NCBI RefSeq assembly: GCF_015024225.1
Contig: NZ_JACJGM010000015.1
Location: 1-64,000 of the forward strand
Origin: Nocardioides lijunqiniae
GTDB taxonomy: Bacteria; Actinomycetota; Actinomycetes; Propionibacteriales; Nocardioidaceae
Reading direction: 5' to 3'
DNA: 64,000 bases
Under the pieces are notes generated by a model. The model was not told the DNA's origin, searched no databases, and worked only from the letters and a program-made list of their open reading frames with translations. Shown here piece after piece: positions 23,873 to 33,400 of the stretch. Position numbers and translations under genes: made by a program. Numbering within the stretch: position 1 is the stretch's first letter; the number at the start of each line of letters is the position of its first letter.

Positions 23873-24364
23873 ATGGGCGACTCGTCCTTCGACATCGTGA
23901 GCAAGTACGACCGGCAGGAGGTCGACAACGCGCTGGGCCAGACCGCGCGCGAGATCTCGACCCGCTTCGACTTCAAGGGCACGGGGGCGAGCATCGAGTG
24001 GCTCGGCGACGAGGCGATCGAGATCACCGCCTCCGCCGACGACCGCGCCAGCGCCGTCCTCGACGTCTTCAAGGGCAAGCTGATCAAGCGCGACGTGTCG
24101 CTCAAGGTCATCGACCCCTCCGAGCCGCGCCAGTCCGGCACGGTCTCCAAGATCGCGATCGCGCTCAAGGAGGGCATCTCGTCGGAGGACGCCAAGAAGA
24201 TCTCCAAGCTGATCCGCGACGAGGGCCCCAAGGGCGTCAAGGCGCAGATCCAGGGCGACGAGCTGCGGGTCTCGTCGAAGAAGCGCGACGACCTCCAGGC
24301 CGTGCAGGCGCTGGTGAAGTCGCAGGACTACGACTTCGCGGTGCAGTTCACCAACTACCGCTGA
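23873..24364 (+). CDS. yajQ: YajQ family nucleotide-binding protein
   Basis: A 163-residue cytoplasmic protein of the UPF0234/YajQ family with two ferredoxin-like domains. Homologues bind nucleic acids or nucleotides, and in Xanthomonas cyclic di-GMP; the role here is unknown. The opening [19 protein letters not shown], the [13 protein letters not shown] block and the C-terminal [17 protein letters not shown] are diagnostic. ATG 23873 has AGGTGA 5 bases upstream and matches the family start; a GTG at 23864 would add three residues. It is divergent from tRNA-Tyr. Confidence 0.93.
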   Translation: MGDSSFDIVSKYDRQEVDNALGQTAREISTRFDFKGTGASIEWLGDEAIEITASADDRASAVLDVFKGKLIKRDVSLKVIDPSEPRQSGTVSKIAIALKEGISSEDAKKISKLIRDEGPKGVKAQIQGDELRVSSKKRDDLQAVQALVKSQDYDFAVQFTNYR

Positions 24365-24389
24365 CGGATCCGCAGGACCCGCTGAGCCC

Positions 24390-24425
24390 GCTGGACCCGG
24401 CTGCCACACGGCCGCCGGGTCCAGC
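24390..24425. terminator. Terminator-like hairpin between yajQ and the RTX gene
   Basis: An 11-bp perfect stem, GCTGGACCCGG (24390-24400) with CCGGGTCCAGC (24415-24425), between two convergent genes; the loop is 14 bases. Confidence 0.65.
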
Positions 24426-24430
24426 CGGTC

Positions 24431-27400
24431 TCAGCTGGTCTCGCAGACGAAGCTCCCCTGGTTGGGGTACGCCGTCACCCGCTCGTCGCCCGGGATCGAG
24501 AGCTCGGCCGAGCCCACGGACCCGCCGGCCAGGGCCAGCTGGCGCAGCGCCGAGGTCATCGACGCGGTGGGCAGGTTCTGCACCTTGCCGAGACCGAAGC
24601 CCGACTCGCAGAGCTTGTAGAAGTTGATCGTGCCCCGCCAGTCGATGAGCCGGTCACCCTGCACCCGTCGGGGGCCACCCTCGTCGCCCTGGTCGGCCTG
24701 GAACGCGTCCGGGCCGGCGCCGCCGAACAGCACGTCGACGCCGTTGAGGGTGCGTCGGCGGCGGTCGGTGTCCTCGACCGGCGCCACGAGCTGCCACACC
24801 TTCGCGTCCTGCGTACGCCGCTTGATGTCCAGCACGTCGCTGCCGGCCCCGCCGAACAGCCGGTCGTGACCGACGCCGCCCCACAGCGCGTCCGCGCCGT
24901 CGCCGGCGAAGACCACGTCGTCGCCCACGCCCGCGTTGGTGACGTCGTTGCCGGCACCGCTGTGCACCGAGTCGGCACCCGCCGAGCCGAGGACGACGTC
25001 GTCGCCGCCCAGCGTGGGCTGGGTCTGCGTGACCACGCGGACCAGCGTGCCGGCCGGGCGCACGAGCTCCTTGATGAAGCCCGCGCTGTCCGACACGGTG
25101 CGGTCGACCGCGCCGAGCGCGGCCGCCGGGGTCGGCACGTCGACGCCCTGGTCGCCGACGAGGGCGTCGTCGCCGTCGCCGCCGTCGAGGATGTCGCCCT
25201 GGACCTGCTGGCCCAGGAAGGGCTGCTTGGGCCGCGCCGTGCGGGTGTTGTCGAACTGGCCGTAGAGGTCGTCGTCGCCCTGCCCGCCCAGCAGCCGGTC
25301 GCTGCCCGACCACACGCCCGGGCGCTCGTCGGCCATGGCCACCTGGCGCACCACGTGCGGGCCGGACGCGCCGCCCGCGAGCGTGGTGTTGGGCCCGTCG
25401 CGGGTGATCCGCCCGTTGTCGCCGAGCAGCACGTCGCGTGCGTCGCCGCCGGTGAGGGCGTCGTTGCCGTCGACCAGGCCGGCCGCGGAGCGGTCGCCCG
25501 TCCCCGTCACCGGGGTGAGCAGCCGGTCCACGGTGCTGGCGCCGTTGACCGTGATGACGGCGCCGGTGGCGACGGAGCCGCCTCCCACCAGGTCGTCCTC
25601 GCCGGCGTCGCCGCCGAGGGTGTCGTCGCCGACGTTGCCCTCGAGGTAGTCGTCGCCCGTGCCGCCCGCGACGCGGTCGTTGCCGGCCTGGCCGAAGGCC
25701 AGGTCGCGCCCGTCGTCGCCGGTCATCACGTCGGGTCCGCCCGTGCCCGCGGCCGCGGGCTTGGCCGAGGTGACCACGTCGAAGAGCTGCACCGAGCGCA
25801 GCAGGGTGCCGTCGGCCCGCGCCGTGAGCGTCGGGTCGAGGCGCGCGTTGTCGCCGGCCATGACGTCCTCGCCCAGGCCGCCGTGCACCTGGTCGTTGCC
25901 GTCGCGCTGACCGTCGGCCACCCGGGTCGGGCTGATCACGCCGTCGTTGGAGGAGCTGCCACCGGTCAGGGTGTCGCTGCCGCCGTCACCCCAGAGGATG
26001 TCGGCGCCGGCGTCGCCCTCGACCACGTCCTGGCCCTCGCCGCCGCGGGCGGTGTCGTTGCCGCCCTGGCCGAAGACCCGGTCGTCGCCCGGGCCTCCCC
26101 CGAGGGTGTCGGAGCCGAACGTCGAGGCCGGGGCCACGGCGCCGGGCGCCGGAGCGTCCAGGAGCCGCACGTGCGGCGACCCGTCGGTGACCGGCGTGCC
26201 GTTGTCGCCGAGGACCAGGTCGTCGCCCTCGTCGCCCTCGACCGTGTCGCCGGCGCCGCCGTCGTAGGAGCCGGCCGTCCAGGACCCGCCCAGCAGCTCG
26301 TCGTTGCCGACGTTGCCGTGGATGAGGTCGCCGTCGGCGCCGCCCTCGATGCCGTCGGCGCCGTCGCCGCCCTCGATGTCGTCGTCGCCGCCCTGACCCA
26401 GGATCAGGTCGTCGGCGCCGCCGCCGCGCATGGTGTCGCCGGCGCTCGAGGCCCCGGCGGGGGGCGCCGTGGTGGTGAGGTCGAAGAGGACCACCTCGAC
26501 CGCGGGCCTGATGCGCGTCCACCGGGCACGTGCCGGCCCGGTCGTCGTCGTCGGGTTCAGGCGGGCGTTGTCGCCGGCCATGACGTCGCTGGCGTCCTTG
26601 TCGTCGACACCCTCGTCGCCCACGACCTCGTCGTTGCCGTCGGGGGCGTCGGGGGCCGAGCGCGTGAGCGTCACCGCACCCGTCGTCGAGGACCCGCCGA
26701 CCAGCAGGTCGGCACCGTCGTCGCCCTGCACCCGGTCGGAGCCGGGACCGCCCTCCACGACGTCGGCGTCGGGACCGCCGTAGACGCGGTCGTCGCCGTT
26801 CTGGCCGAAGACCCAGTCCGCGCCGTAGCCGCCGTAGGCGACGTCGTCCGTGCCGGACGCGGTCGTGGCCAGGAGCGTCACCCCGACACCCGCGACCGCC
26901 GTGCCGGCGAGCGGGGTGCGCGAGAGGGTCGCGTTGCCTCCGGCGAGGACGTCGTCGCCGCCGTCGCCGAGCAGCTCGTCGGCGCCGTCGTCGGCGCCGG
27001 CGGTGTCGCCGCCCCCGGCGAGGAGGTCGTTGTCCGACCCACCGCGGACGGTGTCGTCGCCGCCGTCGCCGAAGAGCACGTCGGCCTGGGCGTCACCGAC
27101 GACGAGGTCGTCGCCGGCGTCGCCGTGCACCGTGTCGGCGCCGTCGCCGCCGCGGACCAGGTCCGGGCCGGGACCGCCGTGCACGTTGCGCTCGTCGCCC
27201 ACACCGGCGTCGACGTAGTCGCCACCGAGCTGGCCGTCGAGGCGGGGGTCGACGCCCTCGCCGCCGAGCAGGCAGTCGCCGTTGCCGACCGCGCCGGTCA
27301 GGCTCGCCAGGTCGGCGACCCCGGTGTCCCCGGTGCGTGCGCCGCTGCGCACCTGGATGGTGCCGTTGCCGTCGAGGTCGATCTTGCCCTGCGCCACGAC

Positions 27401-30400
27401 CAGGCCGTTCAGGATGCCCGTGTAGCTGGCGCCGGCCGAGTCGCGCACCAGTCCGTCCGCCACCTCCAGGCCCTCGAGCTGACCGTCGTCGAGGCCGTCG
27501 CCGTTGAGGTCGCCGTTGAGGTCGACCATGCCGTTGACCACGCTCGTCGTCGGGCCGCACGTGATGGCGCGCGCCGACTCGATGGCGGCCTCGGTGCTGC
27601 CGGCGTCGTCGCCCACGAGGGTGTCCGCGCCGTTCTCGCCGACCAGGAGGTCGCGGCCCTCGCCGCCGGCGATGGTGTCGTCACCCTCGCCGCCGCGCGC
27701 GAGGTCGTCGCCCGCGTCACCGTGCAGGTCGTCGTTCCTGCCGTCGCCCTGCATCCGGTCGCGTCCGGGTCCGCCGCGGATCTCGTCGACGCCCTGCAGC
27801 GACTCGACGACGTCGCTGCCGTCGCCGTCCAGCACGTCGTCGCCGCCGCGTCCGCAGACGAGGTCGGCACCGGCGCCGCCGGAGAGCTGGTCGGCTCCCG
27901 CGCCGCCGATGACGTAGTCGCGGTCGGGGCCGCCCGTCACCTCGTCGCGTCCCTCCGGGGTCGCGCCACCCGTCGCGGCGCACGACGTGCGTGCGGCGTC
28001 CAGGGTGGGGACCGTCACGGTCTCGACCGTCACGGACACGGTGTCCATGACGTTGGCCTCGTTGACGCCGTAGACCTCGGTCGTCTGGGTGCTCTCCCAG
28101 GTGGTCGCGGAGGTGTCGTAGGTGCCACCGACGGCGACGTCGGAGCCGTCGCCACCTCCGACCTGGTCGGAGCCGTCGCCGCCGACCAGCAGGTCACCGG
28201 CGTCCAGGAGCGGGCCGATCACCTCGGCGCGACGCGAGGGGAAGATCATCGTGGGCAGCGCGCCCACGCCCCCGTCGATCACGTCGTCGCCGGCGTCGCC
28301 GTTGACCTGGTCGCCGCCGGGGCCGCCGCTGACGTGGTCGTCCCCGACGCCGCCGGAGACGATGTCGCGACCCTTGCCGCCGTCGATCAGGTCGTTGCCG
28401 GGGCCGCCGTTGACGACCGGGTCCGCGCCCGCGCCGACGTCGATCGAGTCGTTGCCGCCGCCGCCCTGGACGTCGTCGCCGCCGTCGGCGGTGACGATGG
28501 TGTCGTCACCCTCGCCGCCGTTGACGACGGCGGGGAGGGTGAACGGGATCTCCTGGAGCGTGGTGGTGTCGCCGGACACCGTCAGGAGCTGTCCGGGGTA
28601 GAGCCGCACGGCGTCCTTGCCCTCGAGGCCGTCCGCAAGGATCCGCCCGTTCCGCGGCACGACGTAGTCCTGCACCAGGTTGAAGGCGCTGACCTGGACC
28701 TTGGTGTCCCCGTTGGCGTCCGTGGCCGCCATCTGGCGCACGGTGTACTGCTCGTCGGTCGTGAGCGGGTAGGCGCCGCGGGAGCCGACGTGCGAGCCCA
28801 TGGTCAGCCGGAGGTCGTCGCCCACCTTGACCGCGAGCTTCGGCTCGACGGTGGCGCAGTTGAACTCGAACAGCTTCAGCCGGGGGCTGCGGACGATGTC
28901 GAACTCCTTCTCGATGCTGAAGAGGAAGAGGTCGACCGAGAAGTAGAACGTCAGGAAGAACACGATGCCCGACGACACGTTGAAGGCGCAGTCCGGTCCG
29001 CTCGCGGACCCGGCGAACTCCGTGGAGTAGATCTTGCCGTCGTTGTCGGGGTCGAAGGCGTCGAGGGAGAGGTCGAGCGTGACGCCGCCCCTGATGCCCG
29101 CCTCGGCGAACCCGATGCTGATCGAGGCACCGGCCTGGACGGTGAAGGTCAGCTGGATCTCCGGGACGTCCTCACCGTCCTCGAGGTCGTCGATGTAGAA
29201 GCCGTCGCTGAAGACCTGGCTCTGCGAGGACTCCGGGAGCCCGCGCACGTCGCCGGGCTCGGCCGCCTCGATGGTGCGGGTCAGGCCCTTGGTGTCGAAC
29301 CCGAAGGCGAAGCGGCCGTCGAGCCCGACGGTGCCGCCGATGGACGCGACGACCGGCACGGGGCCGATGGCGAAGGGGCCGAACTTGCGCACGAGCGACG
29401 CCGAGGCGCCCGCGTGACCCAGGTCGACGTACAGCATCGTCGCGTCGCCGGCGTCGAGGAGCAGGTCGTAGACCTGCGTGGAGTCCTCGAGGACCGGCAC
29501 CGTGATGCTCGGCAGACTGAAGTAGACGTCCTTGGACATCTCCTTCTTGACGTTCTTGCCGGCGGGCGCCGGGGCGGGGGTGCCGGGCGTGCCGCCCGGG
29601 GCCGTCGCAGCGACCGGGGTGGCGGCGGCGCTCGCGGCACGCGCCTTCTTGATGTCGGAGAGGCTGGCCTCGTCGCACGGCGGCTTGGCGGGCTTCGGCG
29701 CGGCGGGCGTGCCCGGCGTCGGCGTGGGCGTCGGCGTGGCGGTGCCGGCGGCGGCCTTGGCGACCACCTTCGTGCACGAGCCGGCGCCGAGCTGGGCGGC
29801 GGGCAGGTGGAAGGCGCCGGGCACGCCGGCGCCGAGCGAGACCAGCTCGGCCTCGGTGCCGGCGCCGGGCAGGCGGGCGAGCAGCTGCTGGAACTGCAGC
29901 AGGTTGGCGATCATGCCGACCGCGGCGTTCTGCTTGACGAGGATCGACATCAGCGACACCTCACCGCCGCCGACGAGCTCGGACAGGTCGCTGATGACCG
30001 GGATCGGCTTGGCGAGCACGTCGACCACGGGGTTGAGCGGCGCGAGCCACTTGCGGGCCTTGGAGTAGCCGGTGTCGAGCGCCTGGTAGACGGTGCGGGC
30101 GTCGATCTGGAGCTGGTCGAACTCCAGGCCGGCCGTCGCGAACTCGCCGTCGGACCAGGACAGGTCGATGGCGCCCAGGACGTCGAAGAACCCGAGCTTG
30201 GAGGCGTAGGACTCGAAGTAGACCGCCAGGCGGCCCTCACCCTCGGCCTCGGTCGCGAAGCCCAGCTTGCGGTCGTAGAGCGCCGGCAGGTAGACGCGGT
30301 GCTCGGAGTCCGCCGCGTCCCCGGGCGTCAGGTTGACCGTGAGCTCGGCGTCGAGGCCGGTGCCCTCACCGGCGGCGGCCACGCGGTCGACCAGGACCGA

Positions 30401-33400
30401 GGGCAGCTTGCCCACGAACGCGTCGATGCAGGTGGCGGCGGGCGACTTGCTGGCCACCACCACCGAGGCGACGGCGGCGCTCTGCTTCTGCTCCCACTTG
30501 CCGGAGCGGTCCCAGTCGTGGCAGGTGTCGGCCGCGTAGTCGGGCAGTGCGGCCTCGACCTGGGCGGTCAGCACGGAGACGGCGTCCTCCCCGTCCTCGG
30601 GGTCGAGGACGACGTAGGGGCCGGTGCCGCGCTCGATCCCGACGCTGACCTTCAGCTCCCAGCTGGTGGTCGCGGGGATCTCCAGGTTGGTGGAGATGGC
30701 GATGCCGGCGAGCCCGGGCTCGAAGCCGACGTCGTCGCTGGTGCTGCCCTGGACCACCAGGGGCGCGTTGACGGCGGTCACGCTGGACACCAGGGCGCTG
30801 GACGCGCACGCGCTCCCTCCGCAGCTGACGGTCACCGTGGTGTCGGGCAGGGTCAGACCGGTCACGGTGACGCCGTTGAGCGCCGCGGTCAGGGCGGTGG
30901 CCAGCGAGGAGGCCGTGGCGGTCTCGGCGACGCTCACGTTGGTCAGCGCGGTGCGGGCGGCGCCGACGTAGCCGGAGACGGCGTCGGGGATGTCGGCGGC
31001 GGCGTCCAGGTCGGTGCCGACCAGCGGCAGGCTCTGGCCCGACAGGTTGCCGTCCAGGGAGTCGCCGAGGGTGCGGCTCAGGCCGGCGAGTCCGTCGGTG
31101 AGGAACCGGTAGGCGAGCGGCTGGGCCGCGAGACCGGCGCCGGTGCCACCGGAGCTGTCCTCGGGACCGAGGGCGACGCGCACCGTGGCCAGCGACGTGC
31201 TGGGCGTCGCCGTGCTCACGAGGGGCAGGTCGATGCAGGCGGCGATCTGGGTGCCGGTGCCTCCGCCGCAGGTCTGCGCCGGGCCGTTGACCGAGCGCTT
31301 GTGCTCCAGGGAGTCGCGGAAGTCCCCGATCGGGATCCACGCGGCGGAGGAGGAGGCCGGAGCGGTCCTGGCCTGGACGCCGATCCCGATCGCGATGCCC
31401 GAGGCGGCACCGGTCCTGGTCTGCGTCGCGCCGTACTCGGTGAGGAGGTTGGCCAGGGAGTCCCGCATCCCCTGCGCGCCGGCGGTGAAGCCCGACACCG
31501 TCTCCTGCACGCTCGTCTGGTTGCCGACGTAGGACGTGGCGTCGGAGAGGTCCACCGCGAGGCGCACGTCGGCGCTGGAGGACGTCTTGAGCGGCACCGT
31601 GACGCGCTTGGGCAGGCCCTCGTCGTCGACGCCGCCACCGAGCACGCGCACCTCGCTGGAGCCGGCGGTCACCCGCAGGGGTGCCACGCTGGTGACGTCC
31701 GGCGTGCTCAGCGTGGTGGTGAGCTCCAGGCGGGTGCCTCCGGTGGGCAGCGAGAGGGTGGTCGTGCTGGCGGGCAGGTAGGTCTCGGCGGCCTCCGCGA
31801 ACGCCTGCATCGTGGACACGTCGACGTCGGGGGTCTCGTCGGTGGTCGCCGCCTGGATGTCGGCGAGCATCTGGGTGAGCTTGGTGCGCGCGGCGCTGAC
31901 CTCGGAGGGCACCAGGTCGACGAGCGGGAAGGTGCGCTCGCTGTCGAGGGACTCGGCGGGGCTGTCGTAGGTCGTGAGCACGGCGGCGAGGTCGTCGATG
32001 AGGACGTCGCGCAGCGCCTCGGGGTCGCCGTTGATCACGTAGTGGTGGCCGGGGGCCATCGAGCCGTCGGCCGTCAGGGTGCCCGCCGTGCAGGTGAGGG
32101 TGTGCTCGTCGACGACGTCGAACGTCGTGCAGACGGTGTTCTCGGCGTCGCTCGGGTCCTGGTCGTAGAGCTGGCGCGTGACCGTGCGCTCCCCGGCCGG
32201 GGTCTGGTCGTCGATCCCGAACTGGCGGTAGAAGTCGGCGCCGGTGTCGACGAGCGTGTCGTCCTCGGAGCCGTCGCCCATGACGCCCTGGCGGGAGGGG
32301 ACCAGGTCGAGCAGGCGCAGGCGGTCGTAGGCGCCGCCGGTCACGACGGTCGGCAGGCGGCCGGGCGCGAGGTCGGCCCAGGTGGCGGCGATGGTGCCCT
32401 CGACGTCCAGCGGACGCTCGACGGGAGTGCCCTTCTGGGGCGAGTCCTTGACCACGAGGTCGGCGGTGGCGGTGAGGCCGCGCGTCGTCTCCGGGTCGAC
32501 CGGGTCCCCGGCGCCCTGGTCGGGATCGGCGCCGAGCAGCTGACGGATGTCGACGGCGCCCGGCACGGTGCCCCCGTCGATCGCGACGTCCTCGGTGGGG
32601 ATGCTCACCCGGGCCGCGACCTCGTCGGTCGTCAGCGCGTAGTCGGCGACGTCCACGTCCACCTGGAGGAAGCCGATCCGGGCCACCATCGCGGCGTCCT
32701 CGGCGAGCTCGGCGCTCACGTCCTCGATCTGGTAGAGCAGGCCGTCGGTGCCGGGCTTGACGTAGGTCACCGGCTCGGTGGGCGCCTGCTCGCCCGGCGC
32801 CGGGGCCGGCGCGAACGGGACGAGCCCGATGCCGAAGGTCGCGGCGAAGGCGCGGCCGGTGGTGGTGACCTCGGCCTGGCCGGACTCCGGCTCGGCGTAC
32901 TCGGCGCCGTCGGGGCGGTCACCCGTGCGCGGGCAGACCCTCGGCACGGTGCCGGTCTTGGCCTGGCACAGGCCGGTGAGGCCGGTCAGCGGGGCGAGGC
33001 TGCCGCTGCCGCCGGTGCGGCGCTCGGTGACGTCGGCGGCCGGGCGGTCCTCCTGGACCGCCACCTCGAGCGAGCGGTTGGTGGCGTCGTAGCTGAGCGT
33101 GCCGTCGAGGCCGAGCTGGCCCACCGCCTCGCCCAGCTCCTGCACGGAGTTCATGAGCGTGCGGGCGCGGTGGCGCTCGCCGTCGCTGACGAAGGAGACC
33201 TTGAGGACCGGGAAGCCGTCCCCGCCCTTGACCGCGACGTTGGCCGTCGGGGAGGTGCCGACGGTCGCGTCACCGCCGCCGGTGATCGTGACGCCGTCGT
33301 CCGGGGTGGACCACTGGACGGACCCCGCCTCGGGCGTGAAGCCGCTGGTGGTCGCCTGGCAGTACTGCACCTGACCGGGCCGCAGCGCGCCCGAGGGCGG

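Noticed and set aside
24690-28530. Tandem DNA repeats of the RTX region as a non-coding repeat or recombination hotspot
   Set aside because: The similarity follows the GGxGxDxxx protein pattern in one frame and diverges at third positions, so protein selection explains it.
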